Positions 7,596 through 15,402 of a DNA stretch of 41,189 nt are shown in pieces. Source of the stretch: Provencibacterium sp. (GTDB lineage Bacteria; Bacillota; Clostridia; Oscillospirales; Ruminococcaceae); contig JAAWAN010000012.1 in the NCBI GenBank assembly GCA_022792175.1, forward strand, positions 1-41,189, written 5' to 3'. The notes under the pieces were generated by a model. That model was not told where the DNA came from, made no database searches, and was given only the letters and a program-made list of their open reading frames with translations. The position numbers were made by a program, and so were the translations under genes. Each line of letters starts with the position of its first letter. Position 1 is the stretch's first letter.

Positions 7596-8261
7596 GTGGC
7601 GCGCAATAAATATCCGGAGCAGACGGTGCGGCGGATTCTGGAGGTATCCAGCCGTCTGTTTTACGAAAAGGGCTTTGAAAAAACCTCGATTCAGGATATT
7701 GTGGCGGCGCTCGGTATGTCCAAGGGAGCCATCTATCATCATTTCAAATCGAAGGAGGAAATCCTGGAGAGTGTGGCCGGGCAGTTTCAGGGGGAGATAG
7801 AGCGCTACAGCCACCTGCTCGCGGACAGCTCGCTTACCGGCCTGCAGAAGCTCTACCAGTTTTTCTGCTATGCGCTTTCTGACCATAAAAAGCACCAGAG
7901 AGATCAGCTGTTTCTTTTAAACATCCGCGACCCGCAGGTGACCGCTATGACGGTCGATAACGCGCTAAATGGCGCGGCCACTTATCTGGCGGCCTTTCTG
8001 GAGCAGGGGAAAAAGGATGGCTCGATGACAGTAAAAAGGCCGCAGGAAACGGCGCAGGTCATGCTGCTGCTCATCAACGTCTGGCTCAATCCGGCCATGC
8101 AGCAGGGGGGACGGGAACGGTATCTGGAAAAGCTGCAGCTGATGAAGGAGCTGACCGCCGCACTGGGCGTTCCGCTGATGGATGAGCGGCTTATCGGCCT
8201 TTTCTGCGACTACTATGACCAGCTCGAACAGGCGGGCGCCGGCAAAGAGGAGGCGCGTTAG
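7596..8261 (+). CDS. TetR/AcrR-family transcriptional regulator
   Basis: A 221-residue regulator. The N-terminal TetR DNA-binding domain spans about residues 8-55: ILEVSSRLFYEKGFEKTSIQ, then DIVAALGMSKGAIYHHFKSK, the classical helix-turn-helix with the GAIYHHF signature. The remaining all-helical part is the ligand-binding and dimerisation domain. The start is GTG at 7596, with AGGAGGG 8 bases upstream. It is the first gene of a plus-strand run with a P-loop kinase, a methyltransferase and an MFS exporter. Its operator appears in its own promoter and in front of the exporter, so it most likely represses both until a ligand binds. The ligand is unknown. Confidence 0.95.
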   Translation: MARNKYPEQTVRRILEVSSRLFYEKGFEKTSIQDIVAALGMSKGAIYHHFKSKEEILESVAGQFQGEIERYSHLLADSSLTGLQKLYQFFCYALSDHKKHQRDQLFLLNIRDPQVTAMTVDNALNGAATYLAAFLEQGKKDGSMTVKRPQETAQVMLLLINVWLNPAMQQGGRERYLEKLQLMKELTAALGVPLMDERLIGLFCDYYDQLEQAGAGKEEAR

Positions 8262-8288
8262 CGGCGGGATATCCCCGTCACTTTTAAG

Positions 8289-8310
8289 GGCGGCGGAGAA
8301 AACCGCCGCC
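8289..8310 (+). other. Hairpin between tetR-type gene and kinase gene
   Basis: GGCGGCGG (8289-8296) pairs with CCGCCGCC (8303-8310) around AGAAAA. There is no T-run, so it is not a classical terminator. It lies in the 65-base gap and ends 16 bases before the kinase start codon, where it could adjust transcript stability or translation. Confidence 0.45.
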
Positions 8311-8326
8311 TGAAGGGAGAGGTTCT

Positions 8327-8836
8327 GTGCCGAAGCTCATCATTCTCAGAGGCAATTCCGGCAGCGGCAAAACGATGGCCGCAAAAGCGCTGCAGCAAAG
8401 GTTCGGCCCCAACACCATGCTGATTTCGCACGACATGGTGCGCATGCAGATACTGCATGTAGGGGGAAAAGAGGGAATTCAAAAATCTCTGCCGCTGATG
8501 AGCGTCCTGCTTCGCTATGGGCGGCAGCACTCGGAGATTACCATTTTGGAAGGGATTCTGGATTCGGAGGAATACCGGCCGCTGTTTGAAGCCTGCGTTT
8601 CGGAATATGGCGCAGATATCTATGCCTATTATTATGATTTGCCCTTTGAGGAAACGCTGCTGCGGCATGCCACCAAGCCGAACCGCCAGGATTTCGGGGA
8701 GGAGGAAATGCGCAGGTGGTGGCGGGAAAAGGATTTTCTGACGCTCATTCCGGAAACGGTTCTGGAAAAGGATTTAAGCCTCAAAGAGGCAGTGGAAAAA
8801 ATTATCGGGGAGGTAACGGCGGGGCGTTCGCTGTAA
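8327..8836 (+). CDS. P-loop kinase-like protein (AAA_33/zeta-like fold)
   Basis: A 169-residue ATP-binding protein with a Walker A motif GNSGSGKT at residues 9-16, an LISHDMVRM segment near residue 33 that resembles the acid position used by small-molecule kinases, and a possible lid region rich in Arg (HATKPNRQDFGEEEMRRWWREKD, near 110-132; Arg residues typical of the kinase lid). Such single-domain proteins include chloramphenicol phosphotransferase and uridine-kinase-like enzymes as well as zeta-type kinases; the substrate cannot be told. The start is GTG at 8327 with GGGAGAGG upstream. It follows the TetR gene by 65 bases and precedes the methyltransferase by about 70, probably in one transcript. 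Confidence 0.85.
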   Translation: MPKLIILRGNSGSGKTMAAKALQQRFGPNTMLISHDMVRMQILHVGGKEGIQKSLPLMSVLLRYGRQHSEITILEGILDSEEYRPLFEACVSEYGADIYAYYYDLPFEETLLRHATKPNRQDFGEEEMRRWWREKDFLTLIPETVLEKDLSLKEAVEKIIGEVTAGRSL

Positions 8837-8910
8837 AGCATCCCTGTCCGGTCAGATGATTTGCCTGGCGGCCGGTTTTACCATCCGGCCGGCCGCGAAG
8901 AGGGAATATG

Positions 8911-9516
8911 ATGGATATAACGCTTAAGGGTATCGGCTTAAAATTTGAGACAGCGCCCACCAATTTTTCTCCGAATAAGGTGGACAGCGGCACATTGGCC
9001 ATGCTGTCGGTAACAGAGTTTTCAAAAAAGGATAAAATACTGGATTTGGGCTGCGGCTATGGCGTTGTGGGAATCCTGGCGGCTGCACTGGCCGGCCGGG
9101 AAAATGTCATCCTGTGCGATATTTCGGAATGCGCGGTGCGGCAGGCGAAAATAAATGCGGAGCTTAATCATCTCTCCGGCCTGGATATCCGCCTGAGCGA
9201 CGGGTTTTCGCATGTGCCTGAGGAGGATTTTACTCTCATTCTTTCCAATCCGCCCTATCATGCGGATTTTTCCACGGCCAGGCGGTTTATAGAAGGCGCG
9301 TTTAAAAAGCTGGCTGTTGGCGGAAGGATCATTATGGTGACCAAAAGGCGCGAGTGGTATAAAAACAAGCTGATTTCCACCTTTGGCGGCGTAAGAATTC
9401 AGGAGATAAACGGGTATTATGTTTTTATTGCCGAGAAGCGCAGCGGCATGGTGAGAAAAAAGGAAAAAAAGGCGCCTGCGCTTTCAAGGAAACTGCAGCG
9501 CAGGCAGAGGGAATGA
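8911..9516 (+). CDS. Class I SAM-dependent methyltransferase, RsmC/TrmN6-like
   Basis: About 201 residues. SAM-binding motif I is LDLGCGYGVVG (about residues 44-54), motif II acid is in ILCDIS (near 69), and the NPPY-type catalytic motif appears as LSNPPYHAD near residue 113. NPPY enzymes methylate exocyclic amino groups of A or G in nucleic acids, which fits 16S rRNA m2G (RsmC) or tRNA m6A types. Only the catalytic half of RsmC is present, as in Gram-positive homologues. The C-terminus is a basic tail (KKEKKAPALSRKLQRRQRE) suited to RNA contact. Two adjacent ATGs exist (8908, 8911); GAGGG spacing favours the second. Sitting between a TetR gene and an efflux gene, it could modify a drug target, but that is inference. 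Confidence 0.87.
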   Translation: MDITLKGIGLKFETAPTNFSPNKVDSGTLAMLSVTEFSKKDKILDLGCGYGVVGILAAALAGRENVILCDISECAVRQAKINAELNHLSGLDIRLSDGFSHVPEEDFTLILSNPPYHADFSTARRFIEGAFKKLAVGGRIIMVTKRREWYKNKLISTFGGVRIQEINGYYVFIAEKRSGMVRKKEKKAPALSRKLQRRQRE

Positions 9517-9630
9517 AGGAGATTCCCCTGCCGGATACATCTGCTTTTGCCGCTCACAGGGGCAGCAGAGGTCTCCTTCCTCCTCCTTTTTATGGGGGAG
9601 GCCGGGTTTTTTCAGGCGGTTGTTTTGCGC

Positions 9631-9663
9631 CCATATAAATACCGTCGGTCGGTATTTATATGG
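9631..9663 (+). promoter_or_regulatory. 33-bp palindromic operator in front of the MFS exporter gene
   Basis: Two perfect 14-base arms, CCATATAAATACCG (9631-9644) and CGGTATTTATATGG (9650-9663), surround TCGGT. The core, read on the minus strand, matches 17 of 19 bases with the site at 7554-7572 in the TetR promoter. It lies 61-93 bases before the exporter start codon. No clean -35/-10 pair is obvious, but the TATAAA/TATTTATAT words inside the arms could serve as the -10. Confidence 0.85.
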
Positions 9664-9723
9664 CGGACACCTGCCTTCTCAACGGGCAACGGAACGAGAA
9701 AATAAACAGAAAGGAATGGGACA

Positions 9724-10962
9724 ATGAAGATGAAAAAGGGGACTTTATGGAAGCGGGACTTTACGCTGATGATCTGCGGGCAGGTGGTTTCGCTGCTGGG
9801 AAACGCCATGCTGCGCTTTGCACTCTCTTTGTATGTACTGGATGAGACGGGCTCAGCGGCTGCCTTCGGTTCGATGCTGGCAGTATCGCTCATCCCCACC
9901 GTTTTGCTTTCGCCGGTGGGCGGACTGCTGGCCGACCGGGTAAGTAAACAGAAAATGATGGCCGCGCTGGATTTTTTGACCGCCCTTTTGCTGCTGCTCT
10001 TTTTAGCGGGCATCCGGGCGGGAGGGGGTGTTTTTCTGGTAGCGCTGCTGATGGTTCTGCTCTCGGTGATTAGCGCCTGCTATCAGCCGGCGGTGCAGGC
10101 GAGCGTCCCGCTGCTCGCAGAAGAGGCGGACTGGCCGAAGGCGAACGGTGCCGTTGTCGAGGTGAACGCGATTTCCAGCCTGGCGGGCCCTATTCTGGGA
10201 GGGGTGCTCTATGGCTTTTTCAGCTTTCTGCCGATGGTGGCAGTCAGCGCGGGCTGCTTTTTCCTCTCGGCAGTGATGGAGCTGTTTCTGCGCATCCCCT
10301 TCACCCGACCGGAGCAGAGCGGGGGAATGCTGAAAACGGCGGCAGCCGACCTTCTCACCGCGGGACGGTTTTTAAAATCCAAACCGGCGCTGCCGCCGCT
10401 GCTGCTGGTTTTTGCGGGGCTCAATCTGACGGTCTCCTCCATGCTGATCATTGGCCTGCCATTTACCGTCCGGGTATTTCTGGGGCTGGGAGATACGCTC
10501 TATGGCCTGGCGCAGGCTGCCCCTGCTCTCGGGATGATTTTAGGCGGGCTGCTGGCGGGGATAGGGGGAAGCTTTCTGTCCTTTCGCCGCTCCCATTTGC
10601 TGCTGCTGGCGGCATCGGGCGCGCTGCTGCCTCTGGCCGCCTCCCTCTCCGGCGGGCTGCCCCCTCTTTTGGCCTATGCGCTCTGCCTTTTTTCGGCCAC
10701 CGTCTGTCTTCTCTTCTGCACTGTTTTTAACATTGCCGCCCAGACCTATCTGCAGCAGCAGACGCCGCCTGCGCTTTTGGGGAGGGTGGGGTCGTTTGTT
10801 ACCGTTTTGTGCATGTGTGCCTCTCCCGCCGGTCAGGCGGTCTATGGGCTGCTGTTTGAGAAGGCGGACGGCTTTGCGCCGCTGGTTGTTTTAGCCACCT
10901 GCGCAGCCGGGCTTCTTCTGGGGCTGCTTACCTGGCAGCTGCTCGGCCGGCTGGAGGACTAA
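9724..10962 (+). CDS. MFS efflux transporter
   Basis: A 412-residue inner membrane protein with about 12 hydrophobic segments in two halves. Between segments 2 and 3 lies the MFS loop motif, seen as GGLLADRVSKQKMM (about residues 67-80, the usual G-x-L-aD-r-xGr-k pattern). Such proteins of the macrolide/drug exporter branch use proton motive force to expel small molecules. The start at 9724 has AAAGGA 8 bases upstream. A large palindromic operator shared with the TetR gene lies upstream, making this the most likely main target of that regulator. The gene ends convergent with a 50-residue minus-strand gene, overlapping by 4 bases. Confidence 0.92.
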   Translation: MKMKKGTLWKRDFTLMICGQVVSLLGNAMLRFALSLYVLDETGSAAAFGSMLAVSLIPTVLLSPVGGLLADRVSKQKMMAALDFLTALLLLLFLAGIRAGGGVFLVALLMVLLSVISACYQPAVQASVPLLAEEADWPKANGAVVEVNAISSLAGPILGGVLYGFFSFLPMVAVSAGCFFLSAVMELFLRIPFTRPEQSGGMLKTAAADLLTAGRFLKSKPALPPLLLVFAGLNLTVSSMLIIGLPFTVRVFLGLGDTLYGLAQAAPALGMILGGLLAGIGGSFLSFRRSHLLLLAASGALLPLAASLSGGLPPLLAYALCLFSATVCLLFCTVFNIAAQTYLQQQTPPALLGRVGSFVTVLCMCASPAGQAVYGLLFEKADGFAPLVVLATCAAGLLLGLLTWQLLGRLED

Positions 10963-11111
10963 GCCGCCTCCCCCTCCTCCACAATGGCTTCCAGACAGTG
11001 GATGAGGTCGGTGAGGGTATACAGCTGCACATCCCGCTGCAGAATGGCGCTTTTCAGATCCTCCGAGAGCGGGTCAAAATACTGGCTGAGCTTGGGATCG
11101 ATATAGGACAT
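10959..11111 (-). CDS. Small acidic helical protein of 50 residues, unknown function
   Basis: Begins MSYIDPKLSQYFDPLSEDLK and ends CLEAIVEEGEAA. A strong GGAGG lies 8 bases before the ATG at 11111. The frame is too short to be certain by length, but the ribosome site and the amphipathic, Leu/Glu/Asp-rich composition argue for a real gene. It has no membrane segment. I recall similar short proteins starting MSYID in Clostridia but cannot name the family or give a function. It converges on the exporter gene and overlaps its stop codon by 4 bases. Confidence 0.6.
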   Translation of the reverse strand: MSYIDPKLSQYFDPLSEDLKSAILQRDVQLYTLTDLIHCLEAIVEEGEAA

Positions 11112-11163
11112 GGTGAAACCTCCTGCAATAGATAGCTGCCGGCAGGGCAGCCTGTTTTCCGGC

Positions 11164-11183
11164 GGCGGAGCTATCCGCCTTTT
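11164..11183 (+). terminator. Weak terminator-like hairpin after the exporter
   Basis: GGCGGA (11164-11169) pairs with TCCGCC (11174-11179) around GCTA and is followed by TTTTAG. It is about 200 bases after the exporter stop, reading the same way, and could end that transcript. The stem is short, so confidence is low. Confidence 0.35.
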
Positions 11184-11227
11184 AGCTTCAGTATTCCCGG
11201 GAGAAAAGGAAATATACCCGAAACCTC

Positions 11228-11256
11228 TTGACAGTCCCGGCGTTTTCGCGTACATT
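11228..11256 (+). promoter_or_regulatory. Promoter of the GH95 gene
   Basis: TTGACA (11228-11233), spacer of exactly 17 bases, TACATT (11251-11256). The start of transcription would fall near 11263, leaving a short leader of about 45 bases with AGGAGA at 11295-11300. Confidence 0.7.
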
Positions 11257-11308
11257 GACAGGGAGATGAACATTACGGACGCTGCAGCGGTGAAAGGAGA
11301 AGAGGCAG

Positions 11309-13609
11309 ATGAAAGGCAGGGCGCTTTGCTACCGCGCCCCGGCAAAGGCCTGGACGCAGGCGCTGCCGTTGGGAAACGGCAGGCTGGGAGCAATGATTTA
11401 TGGGGACCCGCTCGAGGAGAAAGCAGACCTCAATCTCGATACCCTCTGGTCGGGGGATGGGCACTGTAAGGAAAACCCCGCGGCGGCGGGCGCGCTCGGC
11501 GAAATCCGCGGGCTGATAAAAAAGGGAGAGCGCGAAAAGGCGGAAGAGCAGATTAAGGGGCGCCTTTTGGGAGACTGGACAGAGAGCTTTCTTCCGGCAG
11601 CTTCGCTTAAAATCCGCCTGCCGTTTGCGAAGGCCGGGGAATACAGCCGTTCGCTTTTTTTAGGGCGGGCGCTCTTTTGCTGCGGCTATACCGCAAAAGG
11701 AAACCGGGTGGAGGAAGAAGCCTTCGTCAGCGCTGAGGATGGCATACTGCTGTTGCGCATGCGGGCCGAAAAGCCGTTTGATGCGCAGATTTCCCTGGAA
11801 AGCCTGCTGCAGCATATGGCCCGGGCAGAGGAAAACGGCATTCTTTTAACCGGGCGCGCGCCGGTATATGCCGCCCCCTCCTATTTTAAATGTGAGCAGC
11901 CCATCCGCTATGAGCAGGGCAAGGGGATGCGCTTTGCCGTTTTTCTCTCACTGAGGACGCAGGGCGGGCAGGTAACGGCGGCCGGGAAGAGCCTGCAGGT
12001 GTGCGGCGCGACGGCAATCGAGCTGCGCATTGCTGGGGCGACCGATTTTGAACAGCAGGAGAATTTCGACTGCCCCTCTGCCTGCAGGAGGCAGCTGCAG
12101 GCGGCAGAAAAGCAGAGCTTCGAGCAGCTGCTCGCCCGCCACGAGCAGCGCTTTTCCGCCCTCTTTGGACGCGTTTCGATAGACCTTGGCGGCGAGCCGG
12201 AGGAGCCCTGTGATACGGCGGAGGTTCTCGGGCGCGTTCAGCAGGAGCCGGAGCTTACGGCGCCGATGGCCGCGCTGCTCTATGATTATGGGCGGTATCT
12301 GCTGATAAGCGCCTCCTTTCCCGGCAGCGAGTGCGCCAACCTGCAGGGCATCTGGAATGCCGAGCTGCGCGCTCCCTGGAGCGGGAACTATACCGTCAAC
12401 ATCAATACGGAGATGAACTACTGGATGGCGGAAATGGGCGCGCTGCCCGAATGCCACCTCCCGCTCTTTCAAATGCTGCAGCGGGCCGCGCGCCGGGGAG
12501 AAAAAACTGCCCGGGAAATTTATGGGCTGCCCGGCTGGGTGACCCACCACAACATCGACCTCTGGGGCCACAGCTCGCCGGTGGGCGGGCCGGCAGACGA
12601 TAATCCCTGCCGCTTTGCCATCTGGCCAATGAGCGGCGGATGGCTCTGCCGCCACCTCTGGGAGCACTATCTCTTTACCGGGGATCGGGATTTTCTGAGG
12701 GAAACAGCCTATCCGCTCATGCGCGGCGCGGCAGAGTTTTATCTCTCTTATCTCTGCGAATATAATGGGCAGCTGGTGACCAGCCCCTCCACCTCGCCGG
12801 AAAACACCTTTGTGGGGGAGGACAAAAAGGAGCATGCGGTGAGCATCGCCTGCACGATGGATGTGGCGATTCTGCGCGAGCTGTTTTCCTTTTTCCCGGC
12901 GGCCTGCCGGGAGCTGGCGATAGAGGACCCGCTGGCGCGGGAGGCTGAGCGGGCGGCAGAGCGGCTCCCCGGTTTTCAGATCGGGCGCCATGGCCAGCTG
13001 CAGGAGTGGCTAGAGGATTTTGAGGAAATCGATCCCCATCACCGCCATGTTTCGCCGCTGTATGCCCTCTATCCCGCCCAGCTCATCCGCCCGCAGAGGG
13101 ATAGGCAGCTGGCAGAGGCCTGCCGCGTTTTCCTCGAGCGCCGGGGCGATGAGGGGACCGGCTGGAGCATTGCCTGGAAGGCCTGCCTCTGGGCGCGCCT
13201 GGGCGATGGGGAGCGCGCAGAGAAGCTGCTGCGCCGTCAGCTGCGCCTGACCGAGCAGACCGGCACCGCCCTGACCGGCGGCGGGACCTATCCCAACGGT
13301 TTTTGCGCCCATCCCCCCTTCCAGATTGACGGCAACTTCGGCTTTGCGGCGGCGGTCGGCGAAATGCTGCTGCAGAGCGGGGAGGGGGAGATTCAGCTTT
13401 TGCCCGCCCTGCCCGCCGGCTGGGGCAGCGGCTCGGTGAAGGGGCTTCGGGCCAGCGGAGGCTTTGCAGTTTCCTTCTCGTGGGAGAAGGGCAGGGTTAT
13501 CTGCTGCGAGGTCTCCTCTCTGTGGGGCGGCAGCTGCACCGTTCTCGCCAATGGGAACCGCTATCCACTGGATATTCCGGCGGGAGAAAAGCGTTCGCTT
13601 TCCTTTTGA
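11309..13609 (+). CDS. GH95-family glycoside hydrolase (probable alpha-L-fucosidase or alpha-L-galactosidase)
   Basis: A 766-residue enzyme of the (alpha/alpha)6-barrel type. Family landmarks in order: LPLGNGRLGAMIYG (about 20-33), LQGIWNAELRAPWSGNYTVN (about 344), THHNIDLWGHSSPVGG (about 412), SPSTSPEN (about 492), DPHHRHVSPLYALYP (near 575), GTGWSIAWK (near 617) and QIDGNFG (672). By comparison with Bifidobacterium AfcA, Asn415/Asp417 would be the base pair, Glu498 a candidate acid and Asp674 another conserved acid; this mapping is from memory. There is no signal peptide, so it acts in the cytoplasm on imported oligosaccharides. GH95 enzymes invert alpha-1,2-linked L-fucose or L-galactose. 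Good AGGAGA 8 bases before the ATG. No fucose transporter or fucose catabolic gene is adjacent. Confidence 0.9.
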   Translation: MKGRALCYRAPAKAWTQALPLGNGRLGAMIYGDPLEEKADLNLDTLWSGDGHCKENPAAAGALGEIRGLIKKGEREKAEEQIKGRLLGDWTESFLPAASLKIRLPFAKAGEYSRSLFLGRALFCCGYTAKGNRVEEEAFVSAEDGILLLRMRAEKPFDAQISLESLLQHMARAEENGILLTGRAPVYAAPSYFKCEQPIRYEQGKGMRFAVFLSLRTQGGQVTAAGKSLQVCGATAIELRIAGATDFEQQENFDCPSACRRQLQAAEKQSFEQLLARHEQRFSALFGRVSIDLGGEPEEPCDTAEVLGRVQQEPELTAPMAALLYDYGRYLLISASFPGSECANLQGIWNAELRAPWSGNYTVNINTEMNYWMAEMGALPECHLPLFQMLQRAARRGEKTAREIYGLPGWVTHHNIDLWGHSSPVGGPADDNPCRFAIWPMSGGWLCRHLWEHYLFTGDRDFLRETAYPLMRGAAEFYLSYLCEYNGQLVTSPSTSPENTFVGEDKKEHAVSIACTMDVAILRELFSFFPAACRELAIEDPLAREAERAAERLPGFQIGRHGQLQEWLEDFEEIDPHHRHVSPLYALYPAQLIRPQRDRQLAEACRVFLERRGDEGTGWSIAWKACLWARLGDGERAEKLLRRQLRLTEQTGTALTGGGTYPNGFCAHPPFQIDGNFGFAAAVGEMLLQSGEGEIQLLPALPAGWGSGSVKGLRASGGFAVSFSWEKGRVICCEVSSLWGGSCTVLANGNRYPLDIPAGEKRSLSF

Positions 13610-13725
13610 CAGGCCGGAAAAATGCGACGTTACTGCATATTTTTAAGAGAGGCTGCGGAAATATACGATAGGAGGAAAATATCCGCCCGGGGCTTCCGGG
13701 CTGGATTTCAGTAAGGAGAATGTCT

Positions 13726-15384
13726 GTGAAGAAGCTAAAGCTCATTGTCTTTTCGGCCGGCACGCTGCTGCTTTTACTCTATGTGTTCATCGAATCGGTT
13801 AACCTGAATCCCTTATATATCGAGGGGGCGCTCTTCTGGGCGGCGGTTATTTCCGCTTATCTGCTGGTTTTTGCCCTCTTTCGCTTCGGAGAGTTCACCT
13901 TCAGCAAGCTGGGGGATATGGTGAACGGCGAAAAGCCGTTTAATTATGTGCCGCAGCGCAAATTCCCGCGGATGGTTAAAATCCTTATCATTGTCCCCTG
14001 GGCTTTTCTGGCGGTGATGCTGCTTATTTCCTCTCCGCTCGTCAGCTGGGGAGCCTACCGCGACCAGCTGGGGGAATCGGAATATAAGGAGTTTTCTGCC
14101 GATGTGCAGGCGGTGGATATGAGCCAGGTGCCGATTGTCGACCAGCGCCTCGCCTACAACCTGGCGGATAAAAAGCTGGGGGAGAAGCCCTCGCTGGGCA
14201 GCCAGGTGCACCTGGGGGAGCCCACTATTCAAATGGTGAACGGCAGGCTTATCTGGGTGGTGCCGCTGCAGCATTCCGGCTTTTTCAAGTGGATTACCAA
14301 CCTTTCAGGCAGCGCAGGCTATATCACCGTTTCCGCGACCGACCTCAACGATGTGGACTATGTGGAAAACTATAAAATCAAGCTGCAGCCGAACGGGTAT
14401 CTGCTGCACAACCTGACGCGCAACGTCCGCTTTACGGCCGCCCCCTTCACCGGCATTACCGACTACTCCTTTGAACTGGATGAGAGCGGGCAGCCCTACT
14501 GGGTGGTGACCACCTATCGCAACCGCCGGGGCTTTGCGCTCCCGGAGGCGACGGGGGTCATCCTCGTCAACGCCTCGACAGGGGAGAAGCAGGCTTATCC
14601 GCTTTCCGAGGTGCCCGACTGGGTGGACCGGGTGCAGCCGGAGTCATTTGTTTTGAATCAGATTAACAATCAGGGCCGCTATGTGCATGGGATTTTCAAC
14701 TTTGCCGATAAGGATAAGTTTAAAACCAGCGAAGGGGACAACATTGTTTATAACAACGGCGAATGCTATCTCTTTACCGGCCTGACCAGCGTCGGGCAGG
14801 ATGAGAGCGCTATCGGCTTTATGATGGTGGATATGGTCACCAAGCAGCCTATCCGCTACCAGATTAACGGCGCTACCGAGAAGCTGGGTATGTCCAGCGC
14901 GCAGGGCAAGGTGCAGCATCTGGGCTATACCGCCTCCTTCCCGCTGATTATCAATCTCGATGGGCAGCCCACCTATTTTATGACGCTCAAGGATAAGGCG
15001 GGGCTCGTTAAACAGTATGCCTTTGTATCGGTTGTGAACTATTCCTCGGTAGGCGTTGGGGAATCGATCGGCGAGGCGATGCGCGACTATGCCCAGGTGC
15101 TGCGCAAGGGCGGCTCCTCGATTGCTTTTGAGCAGATGGGGGAACCGGAGAGCATTTTGGGCAAAATCGAGCGCATTGCCTTCGAGCAGGCGGATGCTGC
15201 GCTCAGCTACAAGATGATTCTGCAGGAAGCGCCCGACCGGATTTTCATTGCGGACAGCGCCTTAAGTGAGGAGCTGGCGCTCACCCAGCCCGGCGACCGG
15301 GTGGAGCTGCAGTTTATCGAAACGGGGACGGGCATAGTGGATGTAACGGCGTTTGACAATCTGGAGTTTATTCAGAAGAAATAG
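13726..15384 (+). CDS. Large membrane-anchored protein of unknown function
   Basis: About 552 residues. Three membrane segments lie in the first 115 residues (near 6-22, 34-53 and 84-105), followed by a long soluble part of about 440 residues rich in beta-strand-type sequence. It carries the words VILVNASTGEKQAYPLSEVP and WVDRVQPESF (near 290), which I associate with a conserved but uncharacterised membrane protein family of Firmicutes and actinobacteria; I cannot name it. The ATG at 13720 sits one base after AAGGAG, so the GTG at 13726, with 7-base spacing, is the better start. The gene follows the GH95 gene by about 115 bases in the same direction. No catalytic motif was seen. Confidence 0.8.
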   Translation: MKKLKLIVFSAGTLLLLLYVFIESVNLNPLYIEGALFWAAVISAYLLVFALFRFGEFTFSKLGDMVNGEKPFNYVPQRKFPRMVKILIIVPWAFLAVMLLISSPLVSWGAYRDQLGESEYKEFSADVQAVDMSQVPIVDQRLAYNLADKKLGEKPSLGSQVHLGEPTIQMVNGRLIWVVPLQHSGFFKWITNLSGSAGYITVSATDLNDVDYVENYKIKLQPNGYLLHNLTRNVRFTAAPFTGITDYSFELDESGQPYWVVTTYRNRRGFALPEATGVILVNASTGEKQAYPLSEVPDWVDRVQPESFVLNQINNQGRYVHGIFNFADKDKFKTSEGDNIVYNNGECYLFTGLTSVGQDESAIGFMMVDMVTKQPIRYQINGATEKLGMSSAQGKVQHLGYTASFPLIINLDGQPTYFMTLKDKAGLVKQYAFVSVVNYSSVGVGESIGEAMRDYAQVLRKGGSSIAFEQMGEPESILGKIERIAFEQADAALSYKMILQEAPDRIFIADSALSEELALTQPGDRVELQFIETGTGIVDVTAFDNLEFIQKK

Positions 15385-15402
15385 CGGTTTTATACTGTTC
15401 CC

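Noticed and set aside
8327-8836. Toxin-antitoxin pair with a zeta-type toxin
   Set aside because: No small antitoxin gene overlaps or precedes it; the upstream neighbour is a TetR regulator.
11948-12991. 347-codon minus-strand frame within the GH95 gene
   Set aside because: Antisense shadow; the plus strand carries all GH95 motifs.
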